64,000 bases of DNA from Saccharicrinis aurantiacus (GTDB lineage Bacteria; Bacteroidota; Bacteroidia; Bacteroidales; Marinilabiliaceae), in contig NZ_LYBV02000020.1 of NCBI RefSeq assembly GCF_001660705.2, forward strand, positions 169,125 through 233,124, written 5' to 3'. The notes under the pieces were generated by a model. It saw only the letters and a program-made list of their open reading frames with translations. It did no database searches and was not told where the DNA came from. Numbering within the stretch: the stretch's first letter is position 1; every line of letters begins with the position of its first letter. A program made the translations under genes and the position numbers. Below are positions 57,817 to 64,000 of this stretch, one piece after another.

Positions 57817-58026
57817 GCGCCATTTTTAGTTGGCCTCTTTTAAAATCGCTTTTGTTTTAATGAGTGCTTTAGTAAGACCAAGAAGTTGAGAGCTTCGCTC
57901 GAAAATCACTTGGCCGCACTTAAGCAGGAATTAAATAAGAAAGTGATGTTAAAAGCAGCCTTGATTTTCTTTGCTTACTTTCTTTTATCAAGAAAAGAAG
58001 AGTAAGTCGGGCTTGGGCGAAGCGCC
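57817..58026. repeat. Structured dispersed repeat, copy 1
   Basis: About 210 bp bounded by GCGCC (57817-57821 and 58022-58026). The long outer arms 57832-57872 and 57919-57960 are imperfect inverted repeats. An inner stem CCAAG/CTTGG (57878-57882, 57909-57913) encloses a GAGC-TTC-GCTC mini-hairpin. A further hairpin (CTTACT...AGTAAG around a TCTTTT/AGAAAAGA stem) forms the right third. Copy 2 at 58988-59200 keeps the pairing while the bases change. The rest of 57799-58189 holds no gene. Confidence 0.75.
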
Positions 58027-58189
58027 AAAAACATATTGTAATAAATAATAGTCAGCAAACTGAAAGGTAATATGGCAGTTACCATCAACTTCTGACTCAA
58101 TACTTAAAATAAAAAACATTGTTAACAATGCATTGCTTGTTCGTTGTTGTTGAGCACTGCATTACCCTCAGAATAAATACTAAAATATT

Positions 58190-58858
58190 ATGGAAGAACT
58201 ATTAGAAAAAATTGCAGCGTGTGTCGATACAGGTAAAATTGATGCAAAATCACCTTATCCTCCAACAATGAAGGGGCAAGATGGTGCTGATGAACTAACA
58301 AAACAAGCCTTAGATGCTGGAGTTTCTCCGGCCGATATTCTCGAAAAAGGATTAATGGTAGGTATGGAAATAGTAGGTAATAAATTCCGCGAAAATAAGG
58401 TTTTTGTACCTCAAGTATTAATGAGTGCAAAGGCAATGGGAGCAGGCATGGAGCATCTGAAACCATTTTTTGCATCGGGTGCTGCAGAGCGTAAAGGCAC
58501 ATTTATTTTAGGAACCGTAGAAGGCGATCTTCATGATATTGGTAAAAACCTAGTTTCTATGATGGTTGAAGGAAACGGCTACGAGGTAATTGATTTAGGT
58601 ACCGATGTAAAAGCCGAAGACTTTATTGCCACAGCCGAGAAAAATCCGGGTAGCGTAATAGGTCTTTCAGCACTACTTACCACAACCATGGGCAACATGG
58701 AAAAAATTGTAAAAACCATAAAAGAAAAAGATAGCAATATTAAAGTATGTATTGGCGGTGCTCCGGTAAACCAAGAGTTTTGCGAAAAAATTGGTGCCGA
58801 TAGCTTCAATGCCGATCCACAAGGAGTGGTTGAATATTTAAATGCTTTAGCATCGTAA
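58190..58858 (+). CDS. Corrinoid (cobalamin-binding) methyl-carrier protein
   Basis: A 222-aa MtaC/MtbC/MetH-type carrier. Residues about 1-95 are the helical cap (B12-binding-2 type: LEKGLMVGMEIVGNKFRENKVFVPQVL). Residues about 100-220 form the Rossmann cobalamin domain with the lower-ligand motif D113-L-H115-D-I-G118 in EGDLHDIGKNLV, GLSALLTTTM and VCIGGAPV. H115 should ligate cobalt. It carries the methyl group between two methyltransferases. It is flanked on both sides by copies of the same structured repeat, so it is probably transcribed alone or with weak linkage to the next gene. Confidence 0.95.
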   Translation: MEELLEKIAACVDTGKIDAKSPYPPTMKGQDGADELTKQALDAGVSPADILEKGLMVGMEIVGNKFRENKVFVPQVLMSAKAMGAGMEHLKPFFASGAAERKGTFILGTVEGDLHDIGKNLVSMMVEGNGYEVIDLGTDVKAEDFIATAEKNPGSVIGLSALLTTTMGNMEKIVKTIKEKDSNIKVCIGGAPVNQEFCEKIGADSFNADPQGVVEYLNALAS

Positions 58859-58987
58859 TTTAGGATTTAGAATAAAGACTGAAGGCAGAATATAAAAACT
58901 TAAAAGTCATAAGTACAGGTCCAAGTAGAGTAACCGACATCGGCAACGTTGCTTGTGCCTAATATTTAAATGAGGTATTGCTTTTGA

Positions 58988-59200
58988 GCGCCTCGCTTAG
59001 GTGGCCTCTTTTAAAATGGCTTTTGTTTTAAAATTGAACTTTAGTAAGACCGAGAAGTTGAGAGCTGTGCTCGAAAATCACTCGGCCGCACTTAAGTTCA
59101 GTTTTAAATAAGAAAGATATTTTAAAAGCAGCCTTGATGTTTTTTCCTTAGTTTTTGTCATCAAGAACAAAAAGTAAGTCGGGTTTGGGCAGACAGCCCA
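58988..59200. repeat. Structured dispersed repeat, copy 2
   Basis: Same layout as copy 1: GCGCC at 58988-58992, outer arms 59003-59044 and 59091-59133, inner stem CCGAG/CTCGG (59050-59054, 59081-59085), mini-hairpin GAGC-TGT-GCTC, and a right-hand CTTA-TTTTTGT/ACAAAAA-TAAG hairpin. Several stem positions differ from copy 1 on both arms together, preserving pairing. The rest of 58859-59276 holds no gene. Confidence 0.75.
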
Positions 59201-59276
59201 ACACAATATTGCAATACTATTATCAACACAATTACCACTTAAAAGAATTTAAAACTAAATAAATCAAACTAAAAGA

Positions 59277-60635
59277 ATGAAAGGATTAGAACTAATACAG
59301 AAGGCAATGCGCCTCGAAGAAGTAGAGCGTATTCCATGGGTTCCATTTGTAGGATCACACGCCGGAGCACTATTAAATCAAACAGCTACTGAGTTTTTAT
59401 CGTCCAAAGAAAACATTGTTAAAGGCGTTAACGAAGCCATCAAGCTATATAATCCTGATGGTATTCCCGTAGCCTTCGATTTACAAATTGAAGCAGAAGC
59501 ATTGGGTTGTAAATTAGCTTGGGCCGATGATAACCCACCAGCAGTAGTTTCGCATCCACTTATGGAAGGCAAAACACTCGACGATTTAAAAGTACCATGT
59601 GCCTGCAAGGCCCGTATACCAATGGTAATGGATGCCACGCGCGAGCTTCGCGATCAGCACCCTGATATTGCCCTGTATGGTTTAATCACTGGTCCTTTTA
59701 CCTTGGCCCTTCACCTTTTGGGTACCGATATCTTCATGCAAATGATGATGGACCCCGAAGCTACGCACAAGTTAATGCGCTTTACCACCGATGTGGCTAA
59801 AATGATGGCGCAAAACTACATTGAGGCAGGAGCCGATGTAATTGCCATTGTTGATCCTATGACCAGTCAGATCGATCCAATGAGTTTTGAAACATTCGTA
59901 ACACCATACATCACCGAAATTAATGAAATGGTGCGCGAAGCCGATGCCCTAAGCTCGTTCTTTGTTTGTGGTAACGCACAGCAAAACATTGAGGAAATGT
60001 GCAAAACAAAACCCGATAATATCTCAATCGACGAGAATATTCCTTTGGATTTTGTACGCGACATGGCCCTTAAGCATAATGTTAGCTTTGGCGGAAACAT
60101 AAAACTTACCGTAGTATTATTAATGGGCGACGAGGAAGCTTCACGTCGCGATGCCTTAGAGTGTATGGATATTGGCGGTAAAAAAGGTTTTATACTTGCG
60201 CCGGGTTGCGATTTAGCCATGGAAACGCCAAAAGAAAACCTCATTGCCGTGGGCGAGTTGGTTCACAACGAAGTATTGCAAGGTGAGTTAAGAGCTTCTG
60301 AAGCACAAACCGCCGGTATCGAATTGCTCGATTTATCATCACACTGGTCGAAAGAGCAAGTAGTGATCGACATCATCACACTCGATTCTTCATCATGTGC
60401 ACCATGCCAATACATGGTTGATGCCGTTAATCGCGCAGCCGAAAGCTATGGTGGCAAAGTAGTGTATAAAGAGCACCGCATAAAAGAAATGGAAGGCGTA
60501 CAAATGATGGCATCCCTAGGCGTTAAAAACCTACCAACCATTGTTATGGACGGCAACATTGAGTTCATATCGCAAATACCACCAATACAAGATATCACCG
60601 CTAAAATAGACCACTATTTAGCCGAGAAAAACTAG
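59277..60635 (+). CDS. MtaA-like methyltransferase fused to a thioredoxin-like domain
   Basis: A 452-aa two-domain protein. Residues 1-345 are an MtaA/MtbA-type UroD-superfamily barrel (RIPWVPFVGSHAGALLN, LYGLITGPFTLALHLLG, DVIAIVDPMTSQIDP). The zinc site is changed: where the family has H-x-C the sequence reads F229-V-C231 (SFFVCGNAQ), while C311 in ILAPGCDLAMETPKEN is kept. Residues about 360-452 are thioredoxin-like with C374-A-P-C377 and a cis-Pro segment NLPTIVMDG. It probably exchanges methyl groups with the corrinoid protein; the thioredoxin part might be redox switch or thiol acceptor (inference). A terminator follows. Confidence 0.88.
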   Translation: MKGLELIQKAMRLEEVERIPWVPFVGSHAGALLNQTATEFLSSKENIVKGVNEAIKLYNPDGIPVAFDLQIEAEALGCKLAWADDNPPAVVSHPLMEGKTLDDLKVPCACKARIPMVMDATRELRDQHPDIALYGLITGPFTLALHLLGTDIFMQMMMDPEATHKLMRFTTDVAKMMAQNYIEAGADVIAIVDPMTSQIDPMSFETFVTPYITEINEMVREADALSSFFVCGNAQQNIEEMCKTKPDNISIDENIPLDFVRDMALKHNVSFGGNIKLTVVLLMGDEEASRRDALECMDIGGKKGFILAPGCDLAMETPKENLIAVGELVHNEVLQGELRASEAQTAGIELLDLSSHWSKEQVVIDIITLDSSSCAPCQYMVDAVNRAAESYGGKVVYKEHRIKEMEGVQMMASLGVKNLPTIVMDGNIEFISQIPPIQDITAKIDHYLAEKN

Positions 60636-60652
60636 TATCGGAAAAAATCTCC

Positions 60653-60703
60653 AAGTGATTCCTTGGCTGCGGAAACAAAGCCTTGGAAATCACTTTTTGT
60701 TTT
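60653..60703 (+). terminator. Terminator after the methyltransferase-thioredoxin gene
   Basis: Stem AAGTGATT (60653-60660) with AATCACTT (60688-60695), inner GGCT/AGCC pairing, then TTTGTTTT. Confidence 0.8.
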
Positions 60704-60710
60704 AATAATA

Positions 60711-60800
60711 AGGGCGCTCCCCTGCGGGTCGGGCTTTGCGCTATATCTTTGCTTCGCCAAAAAGGGCTCACAAAGGATGCCGCTTCAATCCCTAGCGCGA
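60711..60800. repeat. GC-rich dispersed repeat
   Basis: A GC-rich block in AT-rich surroundings, from GGGCGCTCCCCTGCGGGTC to CCCTAGCGCG, containing GCGC inverted ends (GCGCTCCCC...GGGCTTTGCGC). It resembles non-coding elements I associate with Bacteroidota intergenic regions, but I could not search for other copies. No frame of note. Confidence 0.45.
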
Positions 60801-60850
60801 GAAAATGATAAATGGTGAATGATAAGTTATAAATGAGATTTACAGCAGGC

Positions 60851-60970
60851 CTTAAGATCGCCGCGTTCCTCACGATGCCGCAATACTGCGTAGAGCAGTA
60901 GCGTAAAAAGAGCTGTCAATCCCACGTTATTGCGTTATTCTGAGGCACGAAGGAATCTCAAGGCGAGAAC
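60851..60970. repeat. Palindromic repeat, copy A (long-loop type)
   Basis: Left arm begins CTTAAGATCGCCGCGTTCCT; right arm GAGGCACGAAGGAATCTCAA is its imperfect inverse. The centre carries a CTGC...GCAG hairpin. Same type as copies B and C. Confidence 0.7.
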
Positions 60971-61062
60971 GAAGTAAATAATTAAAGCAATCATAAACCA
61001 TACATAGGTAGCTTATAAAAGGTCTACTTTAAGGCAATACAAGGGCAAAATTAGAGCTGTCT

Positions 61063-61242
61063 ACCCTGAACAGAAGGCCATAACAAGCTCTAATTTAGGG
61101 GTAATTACCTGTACATTTCACAATAATACCCTGTAAGTTACAGGTATTTACTCTGTACGGGAGGCATTAATAAGCTCTAACTTACACCTAATTGGCTCTA
61201 CTTTAGAGCTAATAACCGTGTAACGAACACCTAATTACTCTG
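61063..61242. repeat. Degenerate 87-bp tandem repeat
   Basis: The word AC(C/T)CTG recurs at 61063, 61150 and 61237, exactly 87 bp apart. Between them AAGCTCTAA-(C/T)TTA and AGGC-TAA-AAGCTCTAA align with about two-thirds identity over the first 50 bp. No open frame is shared. With the repeat at 60711 and copy A it fills the 647-bp space before the GTPase gene. Confidence 0.45.
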
Positions 61243-61282
61243 TGTTAAAGGGCTTTTATACTTAATAATTAAACTAAGCAGC

Positions 61283-62191
61283 ATGATTCAATTCAATTTA
61301 ATTAGCGGATTTTTAGGCAGTGGCAAAACCACCCTCCTTCAGAATTTGCTTACCGAGTTGGCTCCCAAGCATAAAATTGCGGTAATTCAAAACGAATTTG
61401 CCCCAACTGGTTTTGATGGCAAAGAATTGAAACGTACCAACGACGATTTCCACTTGGTAGAAATTAACAATGGCTCTGTCTTTTGTGTATGTCAATTGGG
61501 AAGCTTTGAAAAAACCATGCTCGAGCTCATTGAAGTGCACCAACCCGAAATGATTTTTCTGGAAGCATCCGGTTTAGCTGACCCCATCAGTATTATTGAG
61601 CTACTAGATATGCCAAGCCTGGCCAATAAAGTGAGACTCAATCAAATTGTAAGCATGGTTGATGCACCAAACTTTGTAAAAGGACTCAATAAATTAATTC
61701 GGTTTAAGCATCAACTCATGATTGCCGATACCATCATTGTAAATAAAACCGACTTGTTTACGGCCGATCTAAACGATATTAACCAGCAAATAAAAGAATT
61801 AAACCCCTACGCTACTATTGAAAAAACGAGCTATGCCAAAGTAAATTGGGAAGCTATCTGCCAAAGCAATACCGGTAAAGCCGCCGCACAGTATCAGGGA
61901 CACGCATCGGGTGGCAGACCCGAAGAATTAAATGCATGTGTATTGCGCTCACACAATAAAATTGAAGAGCTAAAGCTATTGCTCTTTGTTAAAGAGTTGC
62001 AAGAAATCTGTCCGCGTATAAAGGGCTATGTGAATCTGTGTAACGGAAGTGTTTTAATGGTAAATAGTGTGTTCAACAATCTTCAAACCCAAATTATTTA
62101 CAACTATGTTGGACCAAGTGAAATTATCGCCTTTGGGCATAAACTCAACGTTATAACCCTACGAAAACTATTTAAAAAATATACCGAATAG
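61283..62191 (+). CDS. G3E-family GTPase (CobW/COG0523-like)
   Basis: A 302-aa P-loop GTPase of the metal/cobalamin chaperone family. Walker A GFLGSGKTTLL (9-19), switch region EASGLADPISIIE and NKTDL are present, with a CobW C-terminal-type domain about 205-300. The family's CxCC metal motif reads C68-V-C70-Q here. COG0523 proteins load metals or assist B12 enzymes. Among corrinoid genes it probably delivers cobalamin or a metal, or supports reactivation (inference). Separate from upstream genes by a terminator and repeats. Confidence 0.88.
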   Translation: MIQFNLISGFLGSGKTTLLQNLLTELAPKHKIAVIQNEFAPTGFDGKELKRTNDDFHLVEINNGSVFCVCQLGSFEKTMLELIEVHQPEMIFLEASGLADPISIIELLDMPSLANKVRLNQIVSMVDAPNFVKGLNKLIRFKHQLMIADTIIVNKTDLFTADLNDINQQIKELNPYATIEKTSYAKVNWEAICQSNTGKAAAQYQGHASGGRPEELNACVLRSHNKIEELKLLLFVKELQEICPRIKGYVNLCNGSVLMVNSVFNNLQTQIIYNYVGPSEIIAFGHKLNVITLRKLFKKYTE

Positions 62192-62208
62192 GAGTGATTA
62201 ACTAGGCG

Positions 62209-62322
62209 CCTTAAGATCGCCACGTTCCTCTCGATGACGCAATACCGTGCAGCGCAGTAGCTAGAAAGAAGCTGTGAATCCCACGTTATTGCGTCATTCC
62301 GAGGCACGAAGGAATCTCAAGG
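62209..62322. repeat. Palindromic repeat, copy B (long-loop type)
   Basis: Arms CCTTAAGATCGCCACGTTCC and GGCACGAAGGAATCTCAAGG pair imperfectly; the stem is extended inward by GACGCAATA and TATTGCGTC. Lies directly after the GTPase gene. Confidence 0.75.
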
Positions 62323-62380
62323 TGATGACACAATAATTAAAAGAAAAAACAAATGCTAAATGAAAATGAGATTTACAGCA

Positions 62381-62501
62381 CGCCTTAAGATCGCTGCGTT
62401 CCTTGCGATGACGAAATACTGCGTAGAGCAGTAGCAAAAAAAGAAGCTGTGAATCCCACGTTATTGCGTCATTCCGAGGTACGAAGGAATCTCAAGGCGA
62501 G
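62381..62501. repeat. Palindromic repeat, copy C (long-loop type)
   Basis: Same structure as copy B. Copies A and C also share the flanking GAGATTTACAGCA just before the left arm, so the mobile unit may extend further. Copies B and C fill most of the 340-bp space at 62192-62531. Confidence 0.75.
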
Positions 62502-62531
62502 AACACACAGAAACAAACTAAAATAAAAACT

Positions 62532-63230
62532 ATGGAAATAGTAGCAAATAATATAAAGGAGTATTGCTTCTCCATCAACGATTTAAATATCACAATTGAG
62601 GACTTGGAAGAGCTTGCTCCCATGGGCGATATGATTGAAATGTATCGTGATTTCTTAAATTCAGAAATTCAGAAGCTATCCAGCGTCAAATCAATAAAAG
62701 GCGGTTATGTTTTTGTGGAAGCCCAAGAAGCAGAGAAAGGTAAAATCAGAACGAATAATATCACTTTTGACACCGGTAAACTAATTACCGCTTACCTAAA
62801 GCGTAGCTCTCATTATGTATTTTTTATTTGTACGGCAGGCAACGAAGTCAGCTCACGTTCTAAAGAACTCATGAATGCGGGCGAATTGGTGGAGGGCTAC
62901 TTTCTAGACACCCTTGGTTCGGTGATGGTAGAAAAAGCCATGGACCAAATTCAAAATGAGCTGAATGCAGAACTCAAAAAAATCGGCCTCAGCAATACCA
63001 ATCGTTATAGTCCGGGCTATTGCGACTGGGATGTAGCGGAGCAAAGTAAATTGTTTTCGCTGTTTCCGCAGCAGTTTGCAGGCGTTACTATTAACGAATC
63101 GTGCTTAATGCACCCCGTAAAATCAGTGAGCGGCATTATGGGCATTGGTACGGATGTAAAATACAACGATCATGTTTGCATTGAGTGTAATAGTACCAAT
63201 TGCATTTACCGCGATAAAAAGAAGCATTAG
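62532..63230 (+). CDS. Stand-alone MetH-type B12 activation domain protein
   Basis: A 232-aa protein equal to the C-terminal reactivation domain of cobalamin methionine synthase, without the catalytic modules. The signature SPGYCDWDVAEQSKLF and GVTINESCLMHPVKSVSGI (SAM-binding region) are clear. It ends with a Cys cluster CIECNSTNCIYRDKKKH (C-x2-C-x4-C), common in stand-alone versions. In MetH the domain binds SAM and helps reduce cob(II)alamin and re-methylate it. Here it should rescue the oxidised corrinoid carrier at 58190 (inference). It follows repeat copies B and C. Confidence 0.92.
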   Translation: MEIVANNIKEYCFSINDLNITIEDLEELAPMGDMIEMYRDFLNSEIQKLSSVKSIKGGYVFVEAQEAEKGKIRTNNITFDTGKLITAYLKRSSHYVFFICTAGNEVSSRSKELMNAGELVEGYFLDTLGSVMVEKAMDQIQNELNAELKKIGLSNTNRYSPGYCDWDVAEQSKLFSLFPQQFAGVTINESCLMHPVKSVSGIMGIGTDVKYNDHVCIECNSTNCIYRDKKKH

Positions 63231-63246
63231 TATAAATACGAGTAGT

Positions 63247-63350
63247 CTAGAGATCGCCAAGTTCCTTGCGATGACGCAATGCCGTAAAGTGAAACGTAAA
63301 CCCTTTGCGCCTCGTCATTCCGAGGCACGAAGGAATCTCAAGGCGAGCAG
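63247..63350. repeat. Palindromic repeat, copy D (short-loop type)
   Basis: Left arm AGAGATCGCCAAGTTCCTTG, right arm GAGGCACGAAGGAATCTCAA, centre GTAAAGTGAAACGTAAACCC. It has the CCTTTGCGCCTCGTCATTCC right-hand sequence typical of copies D-F. Lies between the activation-domain gene and the GIY-YIG gene. Confidence 0.75.
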
Positions 63351-63411
63351 TAAAGCATTCTATAGTTTAGGTGTTTTTGTTATCTTCAATCGTAACAAAA
63401 CTCATTTACAC

Positions 63412-63705
63412 ATGGAAAGAGGAGGAGCCGTTTACATATTAACAAATAAAACACACCAAGTATTATACGTAGGTGTAACATCAAAATTGAAACAACGCAT
63501 ATATGAACATAAAACAAAATTTCACGCCAAATCATTTACCGCAAGATATGGTGTTAACCTATTAGTTTATTACAAAGGTTTTCATTCAATAGAGGAAGCA
63601 ATAGCCTATGAGAAGCAATTGAAATCAGGTAATCGTAAGAGAAAGCTAGATTTAATAACGGAGCAAAATCCGAATTGGAGTGATTTGTACAATGGGATAG
63701 ACTAA
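63412..63705 (+). CDS. Small GIY-YIG nuclease-domain protein
   Basis: A 97-aa single-domain GIY-YIG protein from the ATG at 63412 (a longer frame starts inside the preceding gene and runs through repeat D, so it is rejected). Motifs: GAVYILTNKTHQVLYVGVTS (GIY-YIG equivalent), the catalytic Arg in LKQRIYEHK, the YNLLVYYK-like NLLVYYKG strand and the metal-binding Glu in EEAIAYEKQLKSGNRKRK. The UvrC-like minimal domain has no DNA-binding module. Palindromic repeats of one family lie on both sides, and I suggest a functional link (see findings). Confidence 0.9.
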   Translation: MERGGAVYILTNKTHQVLYVGVTSKLKQRIYEHKTKFHAKSFTARYGVNLLVYYKGFHSIEEAIAYEKQLKSGNRKRKLDLITEQNPNWSDLYNGID

Positions 63706-63849
63706 CATGGCGCCTAGAGATCGCCACGTTCCTCGCAATGACGCAATACCGTAAAGAGAAACGTATACCCTTTGCGCCTCGTCATTCCGAGGCACGAAGG
63801 AATCTTAAGGTAAGCAGTAAAGCGAAGATGTAATTGATGTAATAAAATA
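63705..63849. repeat. Palindromic repeat, copy E, first unit of a 145-bp tandem array
   Basis: ACATGGCGCC starts the unit; arms AGAGATCGCCACGTTCCTCG and GAGGCACGAAGGAATCTTAA form the hairpin; the tail AGCGAAGATGTAATTGATGT separates units. Directly follows the GIY-YIG stop codon. Confidence 0.85.
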
Positions 63850-63994
63850 ACATGGCGCCTTGAGATCGCCACGTTCCTCGCGATGACGCAATACCGTAAA
63901 GAGAAACGTATACCCTTTGCGCCTCGTCATTCCGAGGCACGAAGGAATCTTAAGGCAAGCATTAAAGCGAAGATGTAATTGATGTAATATAATA
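63850..63994. repeat. Palindromic repeat, copy F, second tandem unit
   Basis: Nearly identical to copy E and offset by exactly 145 bp. The last bases of the window (AATAACGCGG) look like the start of a third unit, so the array probably continues outside. Confidence 0.85.
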
Positions 63995-64000
63995 ACGCGG

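Noticed and set aside
60636..61282. Cobalamin riboswitch upstream of the corrinoid-linked genes
   Set aside because: No B12-box-like conserved core could be found here or in 57799-58189 and 58859-59276; these spaces are explained by repeats and a terminator.
63172..63411. N-terminal extension of the GIY-YIG protein
   Set aside because: The extra residues start inside the activation-domain gene and are translated from palindromic repeat D; the domain begins at the ATG at 63412.
60851..64000. CRISPR array
   Set aside because: The repeats are over 100 bp, palindromic, imperfect and separated by genes or identical tails instead of unique 30-40 bp spacers; no cas genes.

Overview
The window is chromosomal DNA from an AT-rich member of the Bacteroidota, most likely a marine or sediment member of the Bacteroidia (Marinilabiliales-like; this placement is inference). 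The signs are a SusC/SusD pair beside a large glycan-degrading locus, many Bacteroidota-style lipoprotein signal peptides, LpxK (a Gram-negative envelope), TTTG-N19/20-TAnnTTTG promoters in front of several operons, and dispersed palindromic repeats.

Region 1 (about 0.3-35 kb) is a polysaccharide-utilisation locus for N-glycans. Leftwards from about 21.6 kb runs a 13-gene operon: GH92 mannosidase, PNGase F-like amidase, DeoR regulator, CutC, GH2 beta-mannosidase, transglutaminase-like protein, C69 peptidase, CBM9-like protein, GHL10-like hydrolase, GH92, glycosylasparaginase, GH92, GH92. Rightwards run SusC, SusD, a NagB deaminase fused to a PIG-L-like domain, a ROK sugar kinase, a GH20 hexosaminidase, a NagX-like membrane acyltransferase and an aldose epimerase. 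Together they can bind and import N-glycans, cut them from Asn (PNGase F) or from GlcNAc-Asn (glycosylasparaginase), strip alpha- and beta-mannose and GlcNAc, trim the peptide, and feed GlcN-6-P into glycolysis.

Region 2 (35-40 kb) is housekeeping: purine nucleoside phosphorylase, LpxK, SppA, FolK and Upp. Region 3 (40-50 kb) is a surface-polysaccharide island that becomes visibly AT-richer: an FdtB-like aminotransferase divergent from two tandem FdtA-like ketoisomerases, a FemAB/GNAT-like protein followed by the C-terminal stub of a second copy, an MBOAT plus SGNH O-acylation pair, two glycosyltransferases and a Wzx flippase. Region 4 (50-53 kb) is core: RadC, three identical tRNA-Glu genes around rpsT, and metK behind what reads as a SAM-II riboswitch.

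Region 5 (53-63.3 kb) is the most unusual part. An AraC regulator and a GH2 beta-galactosidase-like enzyme stand with the parts of a corrinoid-dependent methyl-transfer system: two UroD/MtaA-type methyltransferases (one fused to a thioredoxin-like domain), a cobalamin-binding carrier protein, a COG0523 GTPase and a stand-alone MetH-type activation domain. I infer anaerobic demethylation of an O-methylated compound, possibly a methylated galactoside. The spaces between these genes are filled with structured dispersed repeats, including a pair with compensatory changes in their stems and a palindromic family of at least six copies around a small GIY-YIG nuclease gene (60.8 kb to the window end).
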